Below are positions 1-8,550 of a DNA stretch of 64,000 bases, piece after piece (the first letter of the stretch is position 1; each line of letters opens with the position of its first letter). Location of the stretch: positions 62,001 through 126,000 of the forward strand of contig CAZNLJ010000011.1 in the NCBI GenBank assembly GCA_964573725.1, read 5' to 3'. A program made the translations under genes and the position numbers. The notes beneath the pieces are model-generated. The model saw nothing but the letters and a program-made list of their open reading frames with translations, was not told the DNA's origin and did not search any database. This DNA comes from UBA6168 sp964573725. Its GTDB lineage: Bacteria > Bacteroidota > Bacteroidia > Chitinophagales > Saprospiraceae.

Positions 1-579
1 AACCCGGAAGACCCTGCCGCCGGTACCCGAACCATCCCTTTCTCGAAGGAATTGTGGATCGAACGGGAGGATTTCATGGAAAATCCGCCCAAGAAATTCT
101 TCCGGCTGGCACCCGGCGAATTGGGCCGGCTCAAAAGTGCTTACATCATCCGCTGTGACGAAGTGATAAAAGCCGAAAACGGGGAAATCACGGCCCTCCA
201 TTGTTCGTATTTCCCGGATTCCAGGAGCGGCGCGGACACCTCCGGCCTCAAGCCGAAAGCCACCCTGCACTGGCTGTCCGCCGAACATGCCATCTCCGGA
301 GAGGTGCGCCTGTACGACCGGCTCCTCATGGTGGAAAATGCCGCGGAGGACCCGCGCGATTTCAAGGAGCTGCTCCACCCCGAATCGCTGGTCGTCGTAA
401 AGGATGCCTGGCTGGAACCATGCCTGGCATCGGCAGCCCCGCCACAACCTTTCCAGTTCATCCGCCTGGGTTATTTTACGCCGGACCCGGACAGCACGCC
501 CGACCGACCGGTCTTCAACCGGACCGTCACCCTCAAGGATGCCTGGGCCAAGGCGGCCCGGACGACCCGGGAAGGGTGA
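1..579 (+). CDS. glnS: Glutaminyl-tRNA synthetase, C-terminal part (5' truncated by window edge)
   Basis: This is the last 192 codons of glutaminyl-tRNA synthetase, the class I enzyme that charges tRNA-Gln in the cytoplasm. The reading frame is open from base 1 without a start, so the catalytic Rossmann domain lies upstream of the window. What remains is the beta-barrel anticodon-binding region. It begins with PFSKELWIEREDF, followed by RLAPG, an LHWLSAEHA block, ESLVV and the PVFNRTVTLKDAWAK ending typical of GlnRS. The TTG at 52 is inside the gene and is not the start. The gene converges on gdhA, with two strong hairpins between them. Identification rests on several conserved blocks in family order. 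Confidence 0.93.
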   Translation, partial: NPEDPAAGTRTIPFSKELWIEREDFMENPPKKFFRLAPGELGRLKSAYIIRCDEVIKAENGEITALHCSYFPDSRSGADTSGLKPKATLHWLSAEHAISGEVRLYDRLLMVENAAEDPRDFKELLHPESLVVVKDAWLEPCLASAAPPQPFQFIRLGYFTPDPDSTPDRPVFNRTVTLKDAWAKAARTTREG

Positions 580-669
580 GTTGCAGCCGGTTCCCCGGTG
601 CCTTGCGTACCGGAAGGTACGGACCGGCGGAACGGTCCGCAACCGGCCATTGCCTGACCCCGCCGACGG

Positions 670-709
670 GAACGCCCCTGTCCGGATAAGCTCCGGTACA
701 GGGGCGTTC
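670..709. terminator. Hairpin terminator between convergent glnS and gdhA
   Basis: A perfect 12-bp inverted repeat (GAACGCCCCTGT, 670-681, with its complement at 698-709) encloses a 16-nt loop. No T-tract follows, so it resembles the strong hairpins Bacteroidota often use at gene ends. It lies about 90 bp after the glnS stop and can act in both directions. Confidence 0.6.
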
Positions 710-720
710 CATGGGATGGA

Positions 721-750
721 CGGCGGACGGGCGGAGGCGCCCGTCCGCCG
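721..750. terminator. Second hairpin, 15 bp past the gdhA stop
   Basis: A perfect 13-bp stem (CGGCGGACGGGCG, 721-733, paired with 738-750) has a 4-nt GAGG loop. It lies just downstream of gdhA on the minus strand, where a terminator or 3'-end stabiliser is expected. No T-tract is present. Confidence 0.55.
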
Positions 751-765
751 CCACGGGCGTGCGCA

Positions 766-2208
766 TCAGGGGAAGATGCCCATGGACTGGTAATCCTGTC
801 CGATCAGCAGGATGGCATTGACGAAAGCGGCCGTCCGCATATCGATACCTTTCCGGAGTTGGATATCCCGGGTGAAGTTGTAGGAATTGATCATGGTCTC
901 CTCCAGCCCGGAACGGACCAGGTCCACCTCGTCGGCCCCCTTGACGAATCGGTGCACCAGGTCGACAGGCGCTTTCCGGCCGGTCATTTCCTCAATCATC
1001 GAGACCATATCCTCCCGGCCTTGCTGGCGATACCGCTTGTCCATCCGGCCGAACCGCATATGGGAGAGGTTCTTGAGCCATTCGAAATAGGAGACGGTCA
1101 CCCCGCCGGCGTTCAGATAGACGTCCGGGATGATGAGCTTGCCTTTGGCCAGGAGAATTTCCTCCGCCGGGGAAGTGATGGGACCATTCGCGGCTTCGGC
1201 GATGATCTTGGCCTTGATGCGGTCCGCATTCTCGATGTGGATGACCTCCTCGAGGGCGGCCGGCACCAGGATGTCACAGTCCAGTTCCAGGACCTTTTCC
1301 CGTTCCTCCCGGGAAAATTTGGTCGCATCGCCGTAGTTCATGATGGAGCCGGTTTCCTCCTTGACCCGGACCAGGGTGCGGATGTCGATGCCTTTTTCGT
1401 TGTAGATGAAGCCGTCCGCTTCACCCACCGCGATGATGACGGCATCCCCCTCCTCCTGGGAAATCATGGCGGAATAGGTCCCCACATTACCGAATCCCTG
1501 GATGACCATGCGTTTGCCGGCGATACCCGGGGTCAATCCCAAGCGCTCCATATCCGACACATGGGAGCAGGCCTCCCGGAGGCCGTAGAAGACGCCACGG
1601 CCGGTGGCCTCGGTCCTTCCGCGGATACCGAACTGGTTGACCGGTTTTCCGGTGACACAACCGGCGGCATCCAGCTCGTTTTCCCGAAGGGTGCGGTAGG
1701 TGTCGTAGATCCATGCCATCTCCCGTTGCCCGGTGCCGTAATCCGGCGCCGGCACGTCGATGGAAGGCCCGATAAAATTGCGGCGGACCAGCTCATAGGT
1801 GTAGCGACGGGTGATTTTCTCCAGGGTTTCCTCGTCGTAATCCCAGGGATTGATCTTGACTCCGCCTTTCGCCCCGCCGAAGGGAACATGTACGATGGCA
1901 CATTTGTAGGACATCAGGGTGGCCAAGGCCATGACTTCCTCCTGGTTGACGTGGTTGCTGTATCGGATCCCCCCCTTCGTAGGCAGCCGGTGGTGGCTGT
2001 GTTGTACGCGGTAGGCCTCGATGACCTTTACCTCCAGTTTACCGGTCTCCTTGTTCCGTACCTCCACCGGGAAGTGAATGGCATACACGGCATTGCAGAC
2101 GCGGATCTGATCGAGCAAGCCGGTGTCCAACCCGGTGTGGGGCGCCGCTTTCTCGAAATAATTCTGGACACTTTGGTAGAAGGTCAGTTTTTGCGGGACA
2201 TTACTCAT
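766..2208 (-). CDS. gdhA: Glu/Leu/Phe/Val-family dehydrogenase, probably glutamate dehydrogenase
   Basis: This 480-residue enzyme should interconvert glutamate with 2-oxoglutarate plus ammonia using NAD(P). The substrate-site TKGGIRYS (77-84), the PFGGAKGGVK block with catalytic Lys114, and PAPDYGT with catalytic Asp156 are intact. A Rossmann GFGNVG (238-243) binds the cofactor. Length and motif spacing fit glutamate dehydrogenase better than the shorter leucine or phenylalanine enzymes, but substrate was not tested. The ATG overlaps the end of the upstream ccmD-like gene by 8 bp, so it is very probably translated from the same transcript. It is the last gene of a seven-gene minus-strand block that also holds kynureninase and an FAH-family hydrolase, which fits a role in amino-acid nitrogen metabolism. 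Confidence 0.92.
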   Translation of the reverse strand: MSNVPQKLTFYQSVQNYFEKAAPHTGLDTGLLDQIRVCNAVYAIHFPVEVRNKETGKLEVKVIEAYRVQHSHHRLPTKGGIRYSNHVNQEEVMALATLMSYKCAIVHVPFGGAKGGVKINPWDYDEETLEKITRRYTYELVRRNFIGPSIDVPAPDYGTGQREMAWIYDTYRTLRENELDAAGCVTGKPVNQFGIRGRTEATGRGVFYGLREACSHVSDMERLGLTPGIAGKRMVIQGFGNVGTYSAMISQEEGDAVIIAVGEADGFIYNEKGIDIRTLVRVKEETGSIMNYGDATKFSREEREKVLELDCDILVPAALEEVIHIENADRIKAKIIAEAANGPITSPAEEILLAKGKLIIPDVYLNAGGVTVSYFEWLKNLSHMRFGRMDKRYRQQGREDMVSMIEEMTGRKAPVDLVHRFVKGADEVDLVRSGLEETMINSYNFTRDIQLRKGIDMRTAAFVNAILLIGQDYQSMGIFP

Positions 2209-2443
2209 GATTTTTAATTTGGTTCTCCAATTTGGTTAGTCTTCTATCCAGGTAAAACAAAAAGGACACCAGTCCGGCGAAGATGACGGCGATGACCGCC
2301 AACACCACCCACATCTTTCCTTTGTCGAAGACAGGAAGCGAGGTGGTCGGCTGTGCAGTGAGCGTACCGGCTGTAAAAATAAGGAGGGTCAGGACCAGAA
2401 GGCTGCCGAGGATGTGCGTGGCGGAGGCGGATCTTTTCTGCAT
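2201..2443 (-). CDS. CcmD-like small membrane protein of cytochrome c maturation
   Basis: An 80-residue membrane protein. It has a hydrophobic N-terminal segment (about 11-30) ending in an AQ that may be a signal-peptide cleavage site. A second transmembrane helix (about 44-64) follows and leads into the charged tail DRRLTKLENQIKN. The pattern KMWVVLAVIAVIFAGLVSFL followed by a YLDRR tail matches the short CcmD-family proteins of Bacteroidota, which are thought to stabilise the CcmC/CcmB haem-handling complex. Context supports this: the CcsA/CcmC-like gene ends 101 bp upstream and CcmB precedes that. The gene overlaps the start of gdhA by 8 bp. Because such proteins are small and weakly conserved, the call depends partly on position. 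Confidence 0.75.
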   Translation of the reverse strand: MQKRSASATHILGSLLVLTLLIFTAGTLTAQPTTSLPVFDKGKMWVVLAVIAVIFAGLVSFLFYLDRRLTKLENQIKNHE

Positions 2444-2544
2444 ATACCTGTTTAGATAACAAAATTCGAAGATTTCCGCCTGTAATCAAACTGCGCCGGA
2501 ACGGTTTTTTTCCGGTGCCGGTGGCGGGCCGGCGGGGCTGACGA

Positions 2545-3597
2545 TCAAGGCATCGAGCGGCTGGAGAGCTGCCAACGGACGGACTGGAACCGATACAACA
2601 GCTGGGCCATCCACAGGCCGATCAGGGTCCATCCCAGGATGGCGGGATAGAAGACCATGCGCATGGAGTTGTCCAGGTCCTGGCTGCCGAAGGCAATGTT
2701 GCTGCCGGTACCGGGATGGTTGGAATCTGCGGAGAGTTTGGGGAGGATGTACAACAGCGGTACCAGCGTGGAAAAGGCGAACACATTGTAGACCGCCGCC
2801 AGGCGGGCCCGCTTTTCGGGATCTTCGAATGCGCCGCGCAGCACGAAGTAGGCCCCGTAGATCAACAAGCCGACCGCCGTGTAGACTTGCTTGGGATCGT
2901 TGCTCCAGTAGTCCCCCCAGGTATGCCTGGCCCAAATCGCTCCGGTCACCAAGCCCAGCCCCCCGAGCAGGAGGACGATGGCCGCCAGAGCCTGCGCGTG
3001 CTGGTCGCGCCGGATATCCCGGCTGTTCAGATACTGCACACTTCGGACAGCCGCCACAATGGCCAGCAGGAACATGGAGAACCACATGGGGACATGAAAA
3101 TACAGATTGCGGATACTTTCATACACCGTGTTCAGGAAGGGAAACGACCGGCCGCCGGCAGGATGGAGTTCCACGCTCCGGTCCAGCCAGCCGGGTCCGC
3201 CGGGTCCGTCCGTCCCGCCTCCCCCTTTGCGCAGGAACAAGACCAGCTGGAAATGACCGTCGACCGGATTGTCCACCACCAGTTGGAGGGTATCCAGGGC
3301 CGGTGCGTCCGGCTCGGACGGCGGTATCCTGAACCGGAGACGCAGGAGGTCGTCCCGTTCGGCCGTCAGCCCAACCGGCTCGACCAGGCGGCCGTCCTTA
3401 CGGACCAGCCAGGCCGACAAATCCGCGGTCAGGAAATGGGTATTGTAGCCCTCCAGCACCAACGCCGCCGTGTCGCCGCCCTCCACCACGGAAGGCTCCA
3501 GCCGGAAGCCGCCCGGCTTCAGGGGAATGAGCAGACCCGCCACAAAAGTGTAACACACGATGAGCACCCCCAGAATTTTCCACCAATGCTGTTTCAT
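2545..3597 (-). CDS. CcsA/CcmC-type cytochrome c biogenesis (haem-handling) protein
   Basis: A 350-residue multi-pass membrane protein of cytochrome c maturation. After one N-terminal helix (about 8-26) comes an extracytoplasmic insertion of roughly 130 residues. A CcmC-like core follows, with YFHVPMW (His168, a presumed haem ligand) and several hydrophobic helices to the C-terminus. The haem-binding WWD region appears as TWGDYWSNDPKQ (226-237), so the usual second Trp and Asp are shifted or replaced. His294 (SNHPG) could be the second axial ligand. CcmC normally has about 240 residues; the extra length is the N-terminal domain, as in other Bacteroidota homologues. It lies 50 bp after ccmB and 101 bp before the ccmD-like gene, giving the usual B-C-D order. 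Confidence 0.85.
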   Translation of the reverse strand: MKQHWWKILGVLIVCYTFVAGLLIPLKPGGFRLEPSVVEGGDTAALVLEGYNTHFLTADLSAWLVRKDGRLVEPVGLTAERDDLLRLRFRIPPSEPDAPALDTLQLVVDNPVDGHFQLVLFLRKGGGGTDGPGGPGWLDRSVELHPAGGRSFPFLNTVYESIRNLYFHVPMWFSMFLLAIVAAVRSVQYLNSRDIRRDQHAQALAAIVLLLGGLGLVTGAIWARHTWGDYWSNDPKQVYTAVGLLIYGAYFVLRGAFEDPEKRARLAAVYNVFAFSTLVPLLYILPKLSADSNHPGTGSNIAFGSQDLDNSMRMVFYPAILGWTLIGLWMAQLLYRFQSVRWQLSSRSMP

Positions 3598-3647
3598 AAG
3601 GCTGAATTTTCGCAGCTACCCCCTGTTGTCCTCGTCATGGCCCGGCC

Positions 3648-4307
3648 TCAGTCCCGCCACAGGAAAGGAAACAGCAGCAGGGACATCGCCATCAGGATCA
3701 TGTCGACGGAGAGCAGCAGCAAGATATCCTTCCCCGCCATCGACCCACCCAACAGACCGACGGCATGGGCGCTGAGATTCACCAGGACCAGCAACATCGG
3801 CAGGATGGCCGGGAAACTCAGGATGGCCAACAAGGTACTGCTGTTGTCCGCTTTGGCGGCTATGGCGGACACGAAAGTCAGGGCAATGGACAAGCCGATA
3901 CTGCCCAGGAGCAGGGCCAGACAGAAACTGCCCGCCTCCTGCACCGGATTGCCGGCGACAAAGACCAAGGCCAGGAAGGTCAGTCCGCCGAGTGCCAACA
4001 GGAGACAGGTATTGTACAGGATCTTGGACAGGAGAACCGCCACCGGATGCGCAAGTTGGTAATAGTACAACTGGCGGGCGCCGCTTTCCTGGACAAAGCT
4101 CTTCACCACCGCATTCACGGCGGCGAACAACAGGATGACCCAATACAGGACGTTCCACAGCTGCGGCGTCACCCGCTGGACCGCCACATATACGATGAAG
4201 ACCGTGGATAAAACATACAAAAGCATCCCCCCCAGCGCGTAACGCTGCCGCCATTCCAGCCGGAACTCTTTCCGGAACAACGCACCGGTCTGCCTGAATA
4301 TCCCCAT
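3648..4307 (-). CDS. ccmB: CcmB-type haem exporter membrane subunit
   Basis: A 219-residue, very hydrophobic protein with about six predicted transmembrane segments, matching the usual CcmB length. CcmB is the membrane partner of the CcmA ATPase in system I cytochrome c maturation and helps release holo-CcmE. The N-terminal KEFRLEWRQRY and the internal VVKSFVQESGARQLYYYQLA block are typical of the family. The frame runs open further upstream to 4424, but that extension lies inside kynureninase. I chose the ATG at 4307, which sits one base past the kynU stop and gives the expected N-terminus. The near-contact implies translational coupling to kynU. No ccmA is present in the window. Confidence 0.88.
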   Translation of the reverse strand: MGIFRQTGALFRKEFRLEWRQRYALGGMLLYVLSTVFIVYVAVQRVTPQLWNVLYWVILLFAAVNAVVKSFVQESGARQLYYYQLAHPVAVLLSKILYNTCLLLALGGLTFLALVFVAGNPVQEAGSFCLALLLGSIGLSIALTFVSAIAAKADNSSTLLAILSFPAILPMLLVLVNLSAHAVGLLGGSMAGKDILLLLSVDMILMAMSLLLFPFLWRD

Positions 4308-4308
4308 T

Positions 4309-5586
4309 TCACAAGGGCATTTTCCGAAGGAGGTCGTACAGTCGCCAACCATCCTCGAAACGGTTATACATCGGTACCGGCGCCATGCGGATGACATCCG
4401 GTTCCCGCCAATCCGCCACCACACCGTGCGCGGAAAGGTAATCGAAGATCGCCCGTCCGTTGCGCAGGGTCAGCAGCGAAAGCTGGCTGCCGTGCCGGTG
4501 CGGTTCCGACGGGGTGATGATCCGGAACAGGGGCCGTTCCGCCTGCAAGCGCTCCAACAGGAAACGCAGGTGGCCGGTCAGCAAGCTCGACTTACGGCGC
4601 AATGCCTCCATGCCGGCCGCATCGAACAGGTCCAGGCCGACCCGGTGGGCCGCCATGCCAAACACCTGCGCGTTGCTCAACTGCCAGCCTTCCGCCCCCC
4701 GCATGGGCACGAATCCCTTTTCCATCCTGAATCGGCGCTCCTCATCGTGTCCCCACCAACCGGCCAGCCGCAGCCGCTCCGCCTGTTCGCCGTACCGCGC
4801 ATGGACGAATATCCCGCCGGGACCGCCGGGGCCGGCGTTGAGGTATTTGTAACTGCACCAACAGGCGAAATCCACATCCCAGTCGTGCAAGGACAAGGGC
4901 ACGTTGCCGACGGCATGCGCCAGGTCGAATCCGGCCACCGCACCGACCGAATGGGCCGCAGCGGTGATGGCCTGCATGTCGAACAACTGGCCGGTATAGT
5001 AGTTGACCCCTCCGAACATCACCATGGCCAACGATGCCCCCTGCTCGCGGATCGCGGCCAGGATATCCTCGTCCCGCAGGCAATCCTCCCCGGGCCGCGG
5101 AAAAAGCTCCACCACCGCCGCCGCCGGGTCCAACCCGTGTAAGCGGACCTGGCTCTCCACGGCGTATTGGTCGGATGGGAAGGCATGCCCCTCCATCAGG
5201 ATCTTGAACCGGCCCGGCATGGGTGCGTAGAAACTGATCATCAGGAGGTGCAGGTTCACGGACAAGGTGTTCATCACCACCACTTCCCCCTCCTGCGCAC
5301 CCACCAAGCGGGCACTCTGCGGCTGCAGGTACCGGTGGTAGTTCATCCAGGGCCGTTCGCCCCGGAAATGCCCCTCCACGGCGTGGGTCCGCCATTGGTC
5401 CAGCTCCGCCAGCAAGGCCTTCCGGACCCCTCGGGGCTGCAAGCCCAGGGAATTCCCGCAGAAATACAAAACCTCCCGACCCTCGTGCAGCGGGAAACGG
5501 AACGCCCGACGGAATGCACGGAGCGGATCCTGCCGATCCATCCGGCGGGCAAACGCCAATGTGTCCTGATAGGTCATACGTTCCAT
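4309..5586 (-). CDS. kynU: Kynureninase
   Basis: A 425-residue PLP-dependent enzyme that cleaves kynurenine to anthranilate plus alanine (or 3-hydroxykynurenine to 3-hydroxyanthranilate). Family motifs are complete: FCGNSLGLQP near residue 42, the HAFPSDQYA substrate/PLP region (134-142), FDLAHAVGN with Asp221 to hold the PLP ring nitrogen, and the Schiff-base Lys247 in CSYKYLNAGPGG. Length matches bacterial and eukaryotic kynureninases. The start could also be the ATG three codons in. It follows the FAH-family hydrolase by 40 bp and abuts ccmB. No tryptophan dioxygenase, kynurenine formamidase or kynurenine monooxygenase is in the window, so whether this serves degradation or NAD synthesis cannot be decided here. 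Confidence 0.95.
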   Translation of the reverse strand: MERMTYQDTLAFARRMDRQDPLRAFRRAFRFPLHEGREVLYFCGNSLGLQPRGVRKALLAELDQWRTHAVEGHFRGERPWMNYHRYLQPQSARLVGAQEGEVVVMNTLSVNLHLLMISFYAPMPGRFKILMEGHAFPSDQYAVESQVRLHGLDPAAAVVELFPRPGEDCLRDEDILAAIREQGASLAMVMFGGVNYYTGQLFDMQAITAAAHSVGAVAGFDLAHAVGNVPLSLHDWDVDFACWCSYKYLNAGPGGPGGIFVHARYGEQAERLRLAGWWGHDEERRFRMEKGFVPMRGAEGWQLSNAQVFGMAAHRVGLDLFDAAGMEALRRKSSLLTGHLRFLLERLQAERPLFRIITPSEPHRHGSQLSLLTLRNGRAIFDYLSAHGVVADWREPDVIRMAPVPMYNRFEDGWRLYDLLRKMPL

Positions 5587-5626
5587 GCTGTTTGCTTACC
5601 GGCAGGTACCCGGGATCCGGCGCAGG

Positions 5627-6481
5627 TCAATCCGCCGCCACACAAATCTGCCGCTGCCGGCCGAGCAGGCCGACCTCCAGCTCCACTTCGTCACCCGGCC
5701 GCAGGTAGACCGGAGGCTTCATCCCCAGCCCGACCCCGGGCGGAGTCCCGGTGGAGATCAGGTCCCCCGCTTCCAAGGTCATGAACCAGGACAGGTAACG
5801 GATGATTTCATAGCAGTTGAAAACCATGGTCGCGGTGTTTCCCTGCTGCATCAGCCGGCCGTTGACCCACAACCGCATGGGCAGGTCGTGTGGGTCCGGA
5901 ATCTCCTCCGGCGTGGCCAGGAAAGGACCCACCGGGTTGAAATTGTCACAGGACTTCCCCTTGGTCCACTGCCCGCCCCGCTCCAACTGGAACGCCCGTT
6001 CCGATACATCGTGCGAGATACAATATCCGGCGATGCAGGCTGCCGCCGCCTCGGCACTGTCCAGGTAACGGGTCTCCTTTCCGATGACCACGCCCAGCTC
6101 CACCTCCCAATCCGTTTTCTCACTGTTCCGAGGTATGATGACCGGATCGTAGGGACCGACCACCGTGTTCGCCCCTTTCTGGAAAACGATGGGTTCCGTC
6201 GGGATGGCCATGCCCGATTCCGCGGCATGGTCCGAATAATTCAGCCCGATGCAGAGGACTTTCCCCGGTCGGGCGATACAGGCCGCCCACCGTTCGGAGG
6301 CGGGCACGCGGGGAAATTCGTCAAGCCGATGGGAAAGGGCGGCCAACTGCCCCAATCCGCCGGCATTCAGGAAAGCACGGTCCCAGTCCGGGAACAGGGC
6401 GGAAAGGTCACGCCGGTTGCCCTCCGGGTCCAGTAAGCCCGGTTTCTCGAATCCCTTCGGACCAAATCGAATCAATTTCAT
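5627..6481 (-). CDS. Fumarylacetoacetate hydrolase (FAH) family protein
   Basis: A 284-residue FAH-superfamily enzyme, a family that hydrolyses or decarboxylates diketo-acids using a divalent metal. The fold is recognised from RPGKVLCIGLNYSDHAAE (71-88), the acidic metal ligands in WEVELGVVIG (Glu126, Glu128) and SHDVSER (Asp158), the KGKSCDNFNPVGP loop and the C-terminal STGTPPGVG. The closest well-known relatives by motif are the small FAH-type hydrolases annotated as ureidoglycolate lyase or 2,4-diketo-3-deoxy-L-fuconate hydrolase. Substrate cannot be assigned from sequence. It lies between a secreted protein (34 bp upstream) and kynureninase (40 bp downstream), so a role in aromatic or amino-acid breakdown is plausible but inferred. 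Confidence 0.85.
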   Translation of the reverse strand: MKLIRFGPKGFEKPGLLDPEGNRRDLSALFPDWDRAFLNAGGLGQLAALSHRLDEFPRVPASERWAACIARPGKVLCIGLNYSDHAAESGMAIPTEPIVFQKGANTVVGPYDPVIIPRNSEKTDWEVELGVVIGKETRYLDSAEAAAACIAGYCISHDVSERAFQLERGGQWTKGKSCDNFNPVGPFLATPEEIPDPHDLPMRLWVNGRLMQQGNTATMVFNCYEIIRYLSWFMTLEAGDLISTGTPPGVGLGMKPPVYLRPGDEVELEVGLLGRQRQICVAAD

Positions 6482-6515
6482 AAGACTACGTTTGCTGGGT
6501 CGGATATCGGGCCGC

Positions 6516-8165
6516 TCAATCGAATTGCAGCGAACCCAACCGGTAAGTGTTGCCCTTTTCGCCGAACAAGGCCAACTGACGCCGGCCGATTTGCCGACTC
6601 ACCTTCGGGCGCGTCAGCACGCCCACGTCCTGGTGGGTCGCCAAGGGCCAGGTGGAGACCGCTCCGTCCTTATTGACCTGGGCCAATACGATGACGCCCT
6701 CGCCGCCGCCATAATTGTACCACTTGCCGACCCGTTTGTCCCCATTGAAATTCCGCGGATTGTCGTTATAGACGAAATAGAGCTTATCCCGGACGATGGA
6801 CAAGACGTAGGAGGAATGGAAACCGCCGTCGTTGCGGGTCTCCTGGTGCTTGGGCACCCGCGCGGCCCACTCCATCGTGCCGTCGGGCCGGATATTGACC
6901 ACCAGGATATCGTTGTAATGGTAATAATAATCCGTTTGCTGCCGGACGTAGTTCCGGGAATAGAAGAAAGGGTCGAACGTATAGGGGTAGAATCCGTTGA
7001 AGGCGTAATCCCGCCGGAAATCCTGCTCGATGAAGAACTGTTCGGCGACCAGCACCGCGCCGCCATCGCTGCGCAGGATAAGCTCATCCAACGAATAATC
7101 GTACAGGGCGACCGCCTTCCCGATGTCCTGGCCGCCGGCGGATGCCGACCGGAGCTTTTCCTGTTCCTTTTCGGGCAGGTGGCGGGTGAGAAAGGACAGG
7201 TCGAATGGCTGGTATTGCTTGTCGGGGACCGTCCCTGTCGCCGGGTCGATCCTGAAATAGGTGGTTCCCTTGATTTGATAGGTTCCCGGTTCGGAATAGA
7301 ATCCCGCACAGACGAGCCCGCCGTTGCGAGCGGGGCGGAACGTCAGGTCCGTGATGAACTTTTCTCCTCCCTCGATGCGTAGCTCCCGCGCCTCCCGGCC
7401 GTTGTCGAGGTAGGAAAGGACGACATACCGATACGTGGGACTTCCCCGCCGCCGCCACTTGGCCTCGTCACTGTACAAGACACCCAACAGGTAGACATTG
7501 CCTTGGTCGTCGACCTGATAATCTTCCACCGTGAATTGGTTGTCCGGATAGGGCAAGACGATGTTGCGCTCCCACAACAGGGAGAAATCACGGTCGTACA
7601 CATGGAATCCGAACCGCTCCGGCTGCTTCTTTTCGTAGGGAAGTTCATGGAAGACCAGCAAGCGGGTGCTGTCCGGGGAGATGTGGAAGCCGAACTTCCC
7701 GACATCCCCGGTATTGCGGGCCTCGTTCTCGCAGATCATGTCCAACCGGTTGGACGGAACCAGGGTCTTCCTGCTGAGCGACTGCCGGAAAAGGTAATTC
7801 CGCTTCTTGGCGGTATTGTGGAACGAGGTCAACAAATGCAACTGTCCATCCAACATCACGACCCGTTCGAAAGCCCGCTGCTTGTTCTTGTACTTGAGCG
7901 GCAGCTCCTCCATCCGATCCAGTTTCATCTCCCGGTCGTAAAAGGCAATCCAGGCCCGGGGCCGGGCATTGGCTTGTTGGGAGACTTTCTGACGAAGCTG
8001 GTAGAATCCTTCGGGGACAATCCCGATGACCTCGGTGGCGAGCGTATTGTTGGCCTGCTTGTAGGGCGGACCCCAGGTCAGCCGTGGCGCCTCCTGGCCC
8101 GGGACCACCCGGGGAAGAAGGATTACGGCGAGCACCGGAAACCAACCTGCTATCCATCTTTTCAT
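6516..8165 (-). CDS. Secreted protein of unknown function
   Basis: A 549-residue protein starting MKRWIAGWFPVLAVILL, a typical signal peptide with a likely cut after VPGQ. I chose the ATG at 8165 because the longer frame to 8282 adds residues with no export character. The mature part is rich in Tyr, Asp and beta-type segments. It contains repeated phrases such as YVLSIVRDKLYFVYNDNP and GNVYLLGVLYSD that resemble blades of a beta-propeller, plus a Tyr-rich stretch (QTDYYYHYND). No catalytic motif or C-terminal sorting domain is evident. It is the first gene of the minus-strand block leading to the FAH hydrolase, 34 bp away, so co-transcription is likely. I do not recognise the family. Confidence 0.8.
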   Translation of the reverse strand: MKRWIAGWFPVLAVILLPRVVPGQEAPRLTWGPPYKQANNTLATEVIGIVPEGFYQLRQKVSQQANARPRAWIAFYDREMKLDRMEELPLKYKNKQRAFERVVMLDGQLHLLTSFHNTAKKRNYLFRQSLSRKTLVPSNRLDMICENEARNTGDVGKFGFHISPDSTRLLVFHELPYEKKQPERFGFHVYDRDFSLLWERNIVLPYPDNQFTVEDYQVDDQGNVYLLGVLYSDEAKWRRRGSPTYRYVVLSYLDNGREARELRIEGGEKFITDLTFRPARNGGLVCAGFYSEPGTYQIKGTTYFRIDPATGTVPDKQYQPFDLSFLTRHLPEKEQEKLRSASAGGQDIGKAVALYDYSLDELILRSDGGAVLVAEQFFIEQDFRRDYAFNGFYPYTFDPFFYSRNYVRQQTDYYYHYNDILVVNIRPDGTMEWAARVPKHQETRNDGGFHSSYVLSIVRDKLYFVYNDNPRNFNGDKRVGKWYNYGGGEGVIVLAQVNKDGAVSTWPLATHQDVGVLTRPKVSRQIGRRQLALFGEKGNTYRLGSLQFD

Positions 8166-8550
8166 GGCTGCTGAATTTCGGTTCGACGGGAGCCCATGGC
8201 GGAAGGACGCATCCGTGTGGACAACCCGCTCGCCGTCTGCACCGGACGTCCCCGGGCTGTCCGGGCGGTTGCCCCGCACCACCCGCCCGTATTGCCTCCT
8301 GTCGGAACCGCCACAAAATAAAGTATTCCGACGTTAGCATGGTAATATTTGGACGGGTATCCGGCCAAGGGCCTCCGGAAGGGGAATCCGCCGCCGCGGC
8401 GCAGAACCGGTCCGGGCCTCCGCCCTTGGTGGGCCGCCCCCCAGGATGCCGGTCCCAGCGGCATCGGACCGGGTCTCCGGGGAGGATTTGCTTACCGCCG
8501 GAGCAGGAACGGAGGCCCGGCCGAAAAACCGGACCACCGCCGTTTGTCCC
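8166..8550. other. Gene-less interval upstream of the secreted-protein gene
   Basis: About 385 bp between the start of the secreted-protein gene and the first repeat copy. The short frames here have no recognisable product. An AT-richer patch near 8310-8355 may hold the promoter of the minus-strand block, but I found no clean TAnnTTTG element. Confidence 0.4.

Noticed and set aside
859..2217. 452-codon plus-strand open frame
   Set aside because: It is the antisense shadow of gdhA in GC-rich DNA; its translation has no family character while the minus strand encodes an intact dehydrogenase.
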